This document shows, in pieces, positions 56,742-62,540 of a DNA stretch of 62,540 nt (its first letter is position 1; the number at the start of each line of letters is the position of its first letter). The notes under the pieces were generated by a model. That model was not told where the DNA came from. It worked only from the letters and a program-made list of their open reading frames with translations, and did not search any database. The translations under genes and the position numbers were made by a program. This DNA is from Mesobacillus maritimus (lineage in GTDB: Bacteria; Bacillota; Bacilli; Bacillales; Cytobacillaceae): contig NZ_JAMBNR010000021.1 in assembly GCF_023715205.1 (NCBI RefSeq), forward strand, positions 1 through 62,540, read 5' to 3'.

Positions 56742-56759
56742 AACGACACCCGTGTCGTT
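56742..56759. promoter_or_regulatory. TetR operator 1
   Basis: AACGACAC-CC-GTGTCGTT, 8-bp arms. It lies between the predicted transcription start and the exporter's ribosome site on the minus strand. Confidence 0.85.
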
Positions 56760-56772
56760 TTTTATTAATCTC

Positions 56773-56802
56773 ATTATAACGACACTCGTGTCGTTTTATC
56801 AA
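56773..56802 (-). promoter_or_regulatory. Promoter of the exporter-TetR operon
   Basis: On the minus strand: TTGATA (56802-56797), 18-base spacer, TATAAT (56778-56773). The spacer coincides almost exactly with operator 2. Confidence 0.8.
56778..56795. promoter_or_regulatory. TetR operator 2
   Basis: AACGACAC-TC-GTGTCGTT, identical arms to operator 1 with a different centre base; centres are 36 bp apart. It fills the -35/-10 spacer, so repressor and polymerase would compete. Confidence 0.87.
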
Positions 56803-56897
56803 GCCCAAAATTGGATTTTCCTTTTAAAATTGGAAATTGGATTTTTGCATGTCTAGGTCAAGCGAGTATCACACTAGTGGCAAGAGGTGAGTTTCCA

Positions 56898-57341
56898 GTG
56901 AATGTAGTCACAACTTTTACGGAAAAGAGACGCGAGAAGCAAATTAAATATGAGCGTTCTTTGTTACGAGAGTTATCCATTCAGAGATTACAAACGCGAG
57001 TGAAAGATTGTTTTGGATCTTCTCGACTGGCATCAGGCTTGCTCATGAATTCAGGAATTGAAGAAGCATGCTATGATGTCGCCATTGAGGCTTATCTTCT
57101 TGGGGGAAGATACAGTCGTTTCGGTTATTTTGGAGAGTCGATGGAGAATGCAAGACAAAGGTGTCACGAAGAGGAAAAGCATTTAATTGATACGCTCTAT
57201 AACTTCTTCTTGTTCTGGGGGAATGGAGATGAAGGAGTTGCTGGAGAGTCACTATATTATCTTTGCGAACAGTATGTTGATGGTTGGTGGAGAGAAGGAT
57301 TTCAAAAAGGAGAAAAACGGCATAAGCTTAAAATGCATTAA
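56898..57341 (+). CDS. ybaK: YbaK-like DUF2521 protein
   Basis: 147 aa, the same length as B. subtilis YbaK, whose role is unknown. GTG 56898 is chosen because GAGGTGA (56884-56890) is 7 bases upstream; an earlier ATG at 56811 adds residues not found in relatives. Conserved features are the charged N terminus (EKRREKQIKYERSLLRELS), AIEAYLLGGRYSRFGYFGES in parts, and the C-terminal WWREGFQKGEKRHKLKM. It precedes cwlD in both organisms. Confidence 0.88.
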   Translation: MNVVTTFTEKRREKQIKYERSLLRELSIQRLQTRVKDCFGSSRLASGLLMNSGIEEACYDVAIEAYLLGGRYSRFGYFGESMENARQRCHEEEKHLIDTLYNFFLFWGNGDEGVAGESLYYLCEQYVDGWWREGFQKGEKRHKLKMH

Positions 57342-57420
57342 TCCTCTGTTCTAAACCTCTTTCCTGTCCCATATATTTTTAAAAAGTGGGACGAGTAAGT
57401 GGGAAGAGAGGTTAGTCTTA

Positions 57421-58134
57421 ATGAGAAAAAAGCTGGGGGTTATTCTGTATGTAATTGCACTTATGTCGTTATTTATTATTCTTCAATATGACTTTAAAGA
57501 AGATGATGCAACCAAAATGCAAAGCCTACCACTTTCTGGGAAAGTAATTGTTTTGGACCCGGGACATGGAGGGCCAGATCCTGGAGCTGTAAAAGGAGAG
57601 GGAATTGAAAAAGACATTGCATTAAATGTTAGTTTAATGCTCCGAGACTATTTACAACAGCAGGGTGCCCTAGTTTTAATGACAAGAGAAATAGATACTG
57701 ATTTAGCAGGGGAAGATGTGAAGGGCTATAGTCGAAGGAAAGTGGAAGATTTGAAAAAGCGGCTAGAAATCATCAATGATTCTGAGGCAGACTTTTTTGC
57801 GAGTATTCATTTAAATGCGATTCCATCCTCTAGATGGAAGGGCGCACAAACGTTCTATTCAGGGCATTTGAAAGAGAGCAAACGCGGAGCTAAATTTATT
57901 CAGGAAGAATTGCGTAGGAATTTAGAAAACACCAATCGAGAAGCAAAGACATCAAACGATATCTATATCTTAAAAAATTCCGAAATTCCTGGTGTTCTAG
58001 TTGAGATTGGCTTTTTGTCCAACCCAACGGAAAGAGAACTATTGAGACAAGATGCATACCAAGAACAGGTGGCTGCATCTATTTACCAAGGAATTATCCG
58101 TTATTATACAAATGAACGAAAGATTTTAGAGTGA
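57421..58134 (+). CDS. cwlD: CwlD, sporulation N-acetylmuramoyl-L-alanine amidase
   Basis: 237-aa Amidase_3 enzyme that, with PdaA, makes the muramic-delta-lactam of the spore cortex needed for germination. A signal-anchor helix spans about 5-22. Zinc ligands and catalytic residues fall in LDPGHGGPDPGA (His about 48), EKDIALNVS, ASIHLNAI and VEIGFLSNP (Glu). GAGAGGT precedes it. A sigma-E -10-like CATATATT (57370-57377) lies upstream without a good -35. pdaB, another cortex gene, is 3 kb downstream. Confidence 0.95.
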   Translation: MRKKLGVILYVIALMSLFIILQYDFKEDDATKMQSLPLSGKVIVLDPGHGGPDPGAVKGEGIEKDIALNVSLMLRDYLQQQGALVLMTREIDTDLAGEDVKGYSRRKVEDLKKRLEIINDSEADFFASIHLNAIPSSRWKGAQTFYSGHLKESKRGAKFIQEELRRNLENTNREAKTSNDIYILKNSEIPGVLVEIGFLSNPTERELLRQDAYQEQVAASIYQGIIRYYTNERKILE

Positions 58135-58300
58135 AGGGGATGTTCTCCTTCTTTTTTTTTGGATTGAAAAAGTATGCTGGTTAGGAAGCTTGGTTATTGA
58201 GGATCAACTCAATTCATAGCATTTTTATTTTCAATACGTTAAGATGGTGGAAAGCGATTACAAGGTGTGATTCGATTTACATCTTTTTACTGTTGGATTA

Positions 58301-58309
58301 TGTTATACT
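58301..58309 (+). promoter_or_regulatory. Extended -10 promoter of salA
   Basis: TGTTATACT contains TGN plus TATACT; the -35 region is poor. Predicted start near 58316. Confidence 0.55.
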
Positions 58310-58344
58310 GTTAAATGTGACTAGACTAAAGAGGAGGGTTTACG

Positions 58345-59403
58345 ATGATAACAGATGCAAAGGTGAGAGAACTCATTGGGGCGTTAAATGAGCCTTTTTT
58401 ACATAAACCACTTGGTGAACTAAATGCGATCGAAGAGGTTAAAATCAAGGAAGAAAAGAATCACGTTAGTGTTAAAATCGCAATTGCGAAAACAGGAACT
58501 TCCGAGCAACTACAGCTCCAATCACAAATTGTCAATATTTTAAAAGAAGCGGGTGCGGCGACGGTTGGCTTGAGATTCAATGAGCTACCTGAAGAGGTGC
58601 TTGCTAAGTATCGCACTGAGAGTGACGCTAGTGGCGAAGAGGGATTATTATCCCCTACTAGTAAGACAACCTTTATTGCGATTGCGAGTGGAAAAGGAGG
58701 AGTAGGAAAGTCAACTGTTTCCGTTAACCTGGCTGTCTCTCTTGCTCGTCTAGGGAAAAAAGTTGGATTAGTTGATGCGGATATTTATGGGTTTAGTGTT
58801 CCTGATATGATGGGGATTACTAAGCGTCCTGTTGTTCGCGGAGAAAAAATTATACCAGTGGACAGATTTGGTGTAAAAGTGATTTCCATGGGCTTCTTTG
58901 TAGAAGACAACGCTCCGATTATTTGGCGTGGACCAATGCTTGGAAAAATGCTTAATAGTTTCTTTAACGAAGTAGAGTGGGGCGACCTTGATTACTTATT
59001 ATTAGACTTACCTCCGGGTACTGGAGACGTTGCCCTTGACGTACATTCAATGCTACCAGCATGTAAAGAAATTATTGTGACAACACCGCATCCAACCGCA
59101 GCCTTTGTTGCAGCTCGTGCGGGTGCCATGGCTTTACGTACGGATCATGAACTACTGGGTGTTATTGAAAACATGTCTTACTTTGAAAGTAAGGTATCTG
59201 GTGGAAAAGAATATGTGTTTGGTCAAGGTGGCGGAGACAAGCTTGCTGATGAACTAAATACGAAAGTATTAGGTAAACTTCCGCTTGGACAACCTGACTG
59301 GAGTGCCGAGGATTTTGCTCCTTCTGTCTATCAGGAAGACCATAAAATTGGTGCGGCATATCTAGATATTGCGAAGCAAGTTTTAAATACGTTAGAAAAA
59401 TAA
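58345..59403 (+). CDS. salA: SalA/Mrp-family ATP-binding protein
   Basis: 352-aa P-loop ATPase of the Mrp/ApbC (NBP35) family. An N-terminal MIP18/DUF59 domain (about 1-80) precedes the deviant Walker A ASGKGGVGKST (about 114-124); later LVDADIYGFSVP, IIWRGPM and LLLDLPPGTGD. Family members carry Fe-S clusters; the B. subtilis ortholog SalA represses scoC and raises protease expression. Only the ATPase fold is certain here. GAGGAGGG precedes the ATG. Confidence 0.93.
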   Translation: MITDAKVRELIGALNEPFLHKPLGELNAIEEVKIKEEKNHVSVKIAIAKTGTSEQLQLQSQIVNILKEAGAATVGLRFNELPEEVLAKYRTESDASGEEGLLSPTSKTTFIAIASGKGGVGKSTVSVNLAVSLARLGKKVGLVDADIYGFSVPDMMGITKRPVVRGEKIIPVDRFGVKVISMGFFVEDNAPIIWRGPMLGKMLNSFFNEVEWGDLDYLLLDLPPGTGDVALDVHSMLPACKEIIVTTPHPTAAFVAARAGAMALRTDHELLGVIENMSYFESKVSGGKEYVFGQGGGDKLADELNTKVLGKLPLGQPDWSAEDFAPSVYQEDHKIGAAYLDIAKQVLNTLEK

Positions 59404-59410
59404 AGGTAAG

Positions 59411-59450
59411 AAAGCCTTTCCTTGTTAAATGAATGAGGAAAGGCTTTTTT
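59411..59450. terminator. Terminator between salA and gerD
   Basis: AAAGCCTTTCCT (59411-59422) and AGGAAAGGCTTT (59436-59447) form a perfect 12-bp stem with a T tract on the + side and TTTCTT on the minus side, so it can serve both convergent genes. Confidence 0.87.
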
Positions 59451-59465
59451 ATTTTGAATATCCGG

Positions 59466-60044
59466 TTACTTTTCTTCTTCTTTTTTCTCTTGCTTTTTGC
59501 TGATATCATCCGATGCTTGGATGATTAAGTCTTGTAATTTCGCCTTAAATAACGGACTTTCAAAGGTTTCTGTTATAACTGTCTGCATTTGTTTGCGATA
59601 CTCATTACTTTTTAAGAGTGTAATCATTTCTTTCTCTAGTTCTGGATCTTTAAGGACGTCTACAAGCATAGAGCGATATTCAGGGTCCTTCATTAATTCC
59701 TTAATCATCTTTTCGTGTTCAGATTTTAAGCTCTTAGCGTAGCTCTCTGCAAACTTTGGGTCTTCAAATGCGGTTTTCCAAAACTCTTTACCTTTTTCAG
59801 ATACAAGTGTTTCTTTAATGGTATCGGAGACAACGGTTTGCTCCATAATCAGATTTTGTTTCATTCCGTCATCTTTCATAATTTCTTGAATGGCTTTTTT
59901 CCCGTCGTCTGTCTTTAAGATATCGACAACCATTTTCTTTGTTGCATCATAATCCATTTCCTCCCCGCTCGTTTCAACAGGTGCACAACCGGAAATGAAA
60001 CTTAATAAAAAGACAGGGATAAGAAATTGAATGGCTTTTAACAT
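59466..60044 (-). CDS. gerD: GerD, spore germination lipoprotein
   Basis: 192-aa lipoprotein of the spore inner membrane, needed to cluster germinant receptors (germinosome). The signal peptide ends in the lipobox FISGC with C20 as lipidated residue. The rest is helical and highly charged, with a Lys/Glu tail. AAAGGGGAATG precedes the ATG. It is on the minus strand with its own sigma-G promoter, as in B. subtilis. Confidence 0.95.
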   Translation of the reverse strand: MLKAIQFLIPVFLLSFISGCAPVETSGEEMDYDATKKMVVDILKTDDGKKAIQEIMKDDGMKQNLIMEQTVVSDTIKETLVSEKGKEFWKTAFEDPKFAESYAKSLKSEHEKMIKELMKDPEYRSMLVDVLKDPELEKEMITLLKSNEYRKQMQTVITETFESPLFKAKLQDLIIQASDDISKKQEKKEEEK

Positions 60045-60079
60045 TATTCATTCCCCTTTCGCAAAGACAACCTTACCTT

Positions 60080-60108
60080 TAGGATGGATGCTTCATTAAA
60101 TATTATTC
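60080..60108 (-). promoter_or_regulatory. Sigma-G promoter of gerD
   Basis: On the minus strand: GAATA (60108-60104), 17-base spacer, CATCCTA (60086-60080). Fits the sigma-G consensus GMATR-N17/18-CATNHTA fully, giving forespore expression. Confidence 0.83.
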
Positions 60109-60145
60109 AATGAGAAGGCTAAACCTAGATTTTTCTAATTTTGCT

Positions 60146-60154
60146 TGGTACAAT
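60146..60154 (+). promoter_or_regulatory. Extended -10 promoter of kbaA
   Basis: TGGTACAAT, an extended -10 with one mismatch in the hexamer; no convincing -35. Confidence 0.5.
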
Positions 60155-60188
60155 CAAGTAATGAACTATGTTATTGGGGGAAAATATT

Positions 60189-60863
60189 GTGACAAGTAGG
60201 AACTGGGTTAAATTTTTCATCTCCACTTTGCTCCTTGGCGGTTTGACCACAGGTATCGTTGGTTTTATTGTACGATGGAGTGAGTTTAAACCATTCTTTA
60301 CAGATTTTAATCTTGTTGAAATCGTAGCTATATTATTTTGGCTCCTTGGAGTCGGTTTTATATTCAGTCTTTTAAGCCAAGCGGGATTTTTTGCTTATTT
60401 GACGATTCACAGATTTGGGCTGGGAATTTTTAAAACAGCAAAATTGTGGAATACCGTACAATTGGTTCTTATCGCGGTGGTCTTGTTTGATCTTGTTTAT
60501 CTTCGTTATGAAGTATTTGCGGAAGAAAGCGAATCCCTATTACCATATATTGGACTAGCCTTACTAGTGTTTATTCCAGGTTTGGTGGTTGCATATTTTA
60601 AATCTCAACAAACCAATAAAACGACATTTATTCCTGCTTTATTCTTCATGGTTGTAGCAACTGTCATTGAATGGATTCCTATTTTACGCGCGAACGAACA
60701 AAGTTGGGTCTATTTAATGATTTTCCCGTTATTAGTTTGTAACGCGTATCAGTTATTAATGCTACCAAAGTATAATGAGAAATCATTGAAAGAGCGGGAG
60801 TCATTTGAAAGAAGAATGAAGGGGAAATCCAATAAAGTAAAACAAAAGCCGTCCAATGCATAA
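60189..60863 (+). CDS. kbaA: KbaA, KinB-signalling activator
   Basis: 224-aa membrane protein needed for KinB activation of the sporulation phosphorelay. Six hydrophobic helices between about 8 and 200; conserved stretches LFWLLGVGFIFSLLSQAGFF, YLTIHRFGLGIFKT and LFDLVYLRYE. GTG 60189 follows TTGGGGGAA and agrees with ortholog starts; the ATG at 60168 lies before that site. Its stop is inside the following terminator. Confidence 0.92.
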   Translation: MTSRNWVKFFISTLLLGGLTTGIVGFIVRWSEFKPFFTDFNLVEIVAILFWLLGVGFIFSLLSQAGFFAYLTIHRFGLGIFKTAKLWNTVQLVLIAVVLFDLVYLRYEVFAEESESLLPYIGLALLVFIPGLVVAYFKSQQTNKTTFIPALFFMVVATVIEWIPILRANEQSWVYLMIFPLLVCNAYQLLMLPKYNEKSLKERESFERRMKGKSNKVKQKPSNA

Positions 60864-60878
60864 TGGACGGCTTTTGTT
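60841..60878. terminator. Terminator after kbaA
   Basis: AACAAAAGCCGTCCA (60841-60855) and TGGACGGCTTTTGTT (60864-60878) form a perfect 15-bp stem that includes the last kbaA codons. T-rich on the + side; the minus side also has TTTTGTTTTAC. About 200 bases to pdaB hold no gene. Confidence 0.85.
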
Positions 60879-61085
60879 ATTCTTTGTTTTCATTTGGCTC
60901 TTTCAACTTTAAATCAGGAGAAAAGAGCCAGTAAACTTATTATAAACGCACAAAATGGCTTATCCTGCGTTAAAATCGGATTTAGGATTTTAACAACAAT
61001 CTTTACAAAAATAGCATTTCATTTTAAACCAACCTTGCTATAGATAGTGAAGCACAGTATACCGTAATATACTGGGTTCACTATC

Positions 61086-61838
61086 TTATTTGATCTCTGA
61101 AGATTTCGCAGTTCCATTGGCAATCATTTCAGAGACGCTGACCATTTTTAGGTTCTTATTTTCAATTTCGTCAATAATTCCTGGAAGAGCAGCAGCTGTT
61201 TGTTTAGCTGAATCTGATGCATGTAATAAAAGAATATCTCCTTTTTTTGCTTTAGAGATATTTTTCACGATTTGATCGACTCCCGGGTTCGTCCAGTCTT
61301 TGGAGTCTAAACTCCAATGTACAACCGTATATCCCATTTTTTCGGCAATGTTTAACGTGCGTTTATCAAAATGACCGGTTGGAGCTCTTACAAGCTCAAT
61401 TTCTTTTACATTTAACTTTTTAAAGGCCTCTTGCGCTTTTGATAGATCTTGTCTGATCTTTGATTCCTCAATTTCAGTGTAATCTTTATAATCATATCCT
61501 AAGATTCCAATCTCATAGCCTTCCTTTACAATCCGGTTAACAGTATCAGGATGTCTTTCAGCCCAAGCTCCTGAAAGAAAGAAAGTGGCAGATTGAATAT
61601 TCTCCTTCTTGAGCACATCTAAGATCGGCTCAGCTTTTTCGTCTCCCCAACCAATATTAAAGGTTAGAGCAATATCCTTTTCTCCTTTGTAGACAGCTTT
61701 TGGTCCATCTTCAGTTGAAAAAACAGGCACTTGTGCGATGCTCTCAACGTAAAAAAACCAGGCAGTAAAGAGGGCTGCAATCATGATGATTAACGCTTGT
61801 TTAATTGATTTTCCATTTAACACAAAAAAGAATTTCAT
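61086..61838 (-). CDS. pdaB: PdaB, polysaccharide-deacetylase-family sporulation protein
   Basis: 250-aa protein needed for spore maintenance in B. subtilis. An N-terminal signal anchor (about 12-32) is followed by a NodB-type domain. Motif 1 is TFNIGWGDE instead of TFDD, and motif 2 is ILGYDYKDY instead of HSxxH, so the catalytic base and metal histidines are missing; RAPTGHF, DSKDWTNPG and ILLLHAS correspond to motifs 3-5. The second ATG (61838) is chosen because GAGGTGA directly abuts the first. A sigma-E-type promoter lies upstream. Confidence 0.93.
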   Translation of the reverse strand: MKFFFVLNGKSIKQALIIMIAALFTAWFFYVESIAQVPVFSTEDGPKAVYKGEKDIALTFNIGWGDEKAEPILDVLKKENIQSATFFLSGAWAERHPDTVNRIVKEGYEIGILGYDYKDYTEIEESKIRQDLSKAQEAFKKLNVKEIELVRAPTGHFDKRTLNIAEKMGYTVVHWSLDSKDWTNPGVDQIVKNISKAKKGDILLLHASDSAKQTAAALPGIIDEIENKNLKMVSVSEMIANGTAKSSEIK

Positions 61839-61872
61839 ATACATTCACCTCGTCCATGGACTCCTTGTCTAA

Positions 61873-61900
61873 TTTTTATGAGCAATTCAGCAAGATATGA
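61873..61900 (-). promoter_or_regulatory. Sigma-E-type promoter of pdaB
   Basis: On the minus strand: TCATATC (61900-61894), 13-base spacer, CATAAAAA (61880-61873). Similar to the sigma-E consensus KMATATT-N13/15-CATACAHT, with mismatches in the -10. Confidence 0.6.
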
Positions 61901-61973
61901 ATAAAATTTGTGAATATAAAGTTTCTGGAAGGAAAAGATACAATAACCAACAATTTCAAATGGGAGTGTTGTT

Positions 61974-62201
61974 ATGTTAGGGTTTCTTATTAATCAAAAA
62001 GAGAGAAAAGAACTAGAATACCTTATAAAGCGTGAGATGGATGAAATTTTGTTTGATTTAAGAGATGAGCGAATTGACCATATTGTTAAAAGATCCATGC
62101 GAGAAAGATACAAGATTTTATTTACATTGTTTAAAAGAGTAGCTCCACCAAATGAATGCATGAAGTACATAGCTACTGGAAAAAGCCAATCTAAAAATTA
62201 G
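61974..62201 (+). CDS. Small conserved protein of unknown function
   Basis: 75 aa, charged and helical (RKELEYLIKREMDEILFDLR in part), ending VAPPNECMKYIATGK. Similar short proteins of about 70 aa occur in other Bacillaceae beside rRNA or sporulation genes, but no role is known to me. GGGAG lies 9 bases before the ATG. A TACAAT at 61939-61944 could be a -10. It stands between pdaB and the next rrn operon. Confidence 0.7.
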   Translation: MLGFLINQKERKELEYLIKREMDEILFDLRDERIDHIVKRSMRERYKILFTLFKRVAPPNECMKYIATGKSQSKN

Positions 62202-62223
62202 TTTTTTAAAATAAAATAACGTG

Positions 62224-62252
62224 TTGACTTAAATTCTATTTGCTGTTATATT
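62224..62252 (+). promoter_or_regulatory. rrn promoter P1
   Basis: TTGACT (62224-62229), 17 bases, TATATT (62247-62252), with a TGT extended -10. Confidence 0.85.
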
Positions 62253-62299
62253 AATAAACGTCGCTGATGAACAGCGGCAAATTAATTTTAAAAAACACC

Positions 62300-62328
62300 T
62301 TGACTTTTTCTGAGTGGTGTTATAAATT
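62300..62328 (+). promoter_or_regulatory. rrn promoter P2
   Basis: TTGACT (62300-62305) followed by TAAATT at 17 bases (62323-62328) or TATAAA at 15 (62321-62326). A tandem P1-P2 pair about 76 bp apart is usual for Bacillus rrn operons. Confidence 0.78.
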
Positions 62329-62356
62329 ATAAAAGTCGCATTTAAGCGAGATTGAT

Positions 62357-62370
62357 TGTTCTTTGAAAAC
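62357..62370 (+). promoter_or_regulatory. rrn leader boxA region
   Basis: TGTTCTTTGAAAAC is the usual boxA-type sequence of Bacillus rrn leaders, bound by NusB-S10 for antitermination. A hairpin CATGTCTTC/GAAGAACATG lies further on (about 62403-62426) and may be part of 16S processing. Confidence 0.75.
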
Positions 62371-62460
62371 TAAACAAACAAGCGTCAACAAACAATATTA
62401 TCATGTCTTCTATTGAAGAACATGAGCCAACGTTTTATTTTATGAGCTTAACTCATACTC

Positions 62461-62540
62461 TTTATTGGAGAGTTTGATCCTGGCTCAGGACGAACGCTGG
62501 CGGCGTGCCTAATACATGCAAGTCGAGCGAACCAATGGGA
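62461..62540 (+). rRNA. rrs: 16S ribosomal RNA, 5' end (partial)
   Basis: GAGAGTTTGATCCTGGCTCAG is shown from 62468 in part, and CGAACGCTGGCGGCGTGCCT follows; both are universal 16S 5' sequences. The gene is cut by the window edge within variable region V1. It starts the next rrn operon in the same direction as the one at the left edge. Confidence 0.98.

Noticed and set aside
56811-56897. Upstream ATG as the start of the ybaK-like gene
   Set aside because: It has no ribosome site and adds residues not shared by relatives. The GTG at 56898 has a good site and gives the family length.
57366-57392. Terminator between the ybaK-like gene and cwlD (GTCCCA/TGGGAC)
   Set aside because: The six-bp stem has an AT-only interior and no T tract after it; evidence is too weak to list.
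58197-58391. 64-codon frame before salA
   Set aside because: It runs across the salA promoter and into the salA start in another frame, with no ribosome site.

Overview
The window is a chromosomal segment of an endospore-forming, low-to-moderate-GC member of the Bacillaceae. Gene order, Shine-Dalgarno strength and protein sequences follow the oriC-proximal ctsR-clpC / rpoBC / S10-spc-alpha / cwlD-salA-gerD-kbaA-pdaB region of Bacillus subtilis closely. The genus cannot be fixed from this sequence; only 80 bases of 16S rRNA are present.

The segment runs from one rRNA operon to the next: it opens with a 5S rRNA and closes with the promoters, leader and 5' end of a 16S rRNA, both on the + strand. 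Left part (1-16.5 kb): stress operon ctsR-mcsA-mcsB-clpC (sigma-A and probable sigma-B promoters, CtsR operator), then radA, disA, the PIN-TRAM gene yacL, isoprenoid genes ispD-ispF, gltX, a cysteine T-box controlling cysE-cysS, mrnC, rlmB, rae1/yacP and sigH. Centre (16.5-53.3 kb): transcription and translation core: rpmG-secE-nusG, rplKAJL with L1- and L10-type leaders, an rsmC-like methyltransferase, rpoB-rpoC, rpsL-rpsG-fusA-tuf, and the S10-spc-alpha cluster rpsJ to rplQ including secY, adk, map, infA and rpoA; then the ECF transporter module ecfA1-ecfA2-ecfT, truA and rplM-rpsI.

Right part (53.3-62.5 kb): an accessory stretch lies where B. subtilis has ybaJ. It holds an unrecognised four-helix membrane protein, three 52-bp tandem hairpin repeats, and a minus-strand MFS exporter-TetR operon with two 18-bp operators. 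The conserved tail follows: ybaK-like gene, cwlD, salA, gerD (minus, sigma-G promoter), kbaA, pdaB (minus, sigma-E-type promoter), a small conserved gene, and the next rrn operon.

Compared with B. subtilis, the genes ybxF (after rpoC), ybaC (after tuf), the KOW-protein gene between map and infA, and ybaJ are absent. The most unexplained items are the covarying 52-bp repeats, a probable orphan small-RNA unit between rplQ and ecfA1, several structured intercistronic leaders, and a PdaB with degenerate deacetylase motifs. No phage, transposase or CRISPR array is visible.
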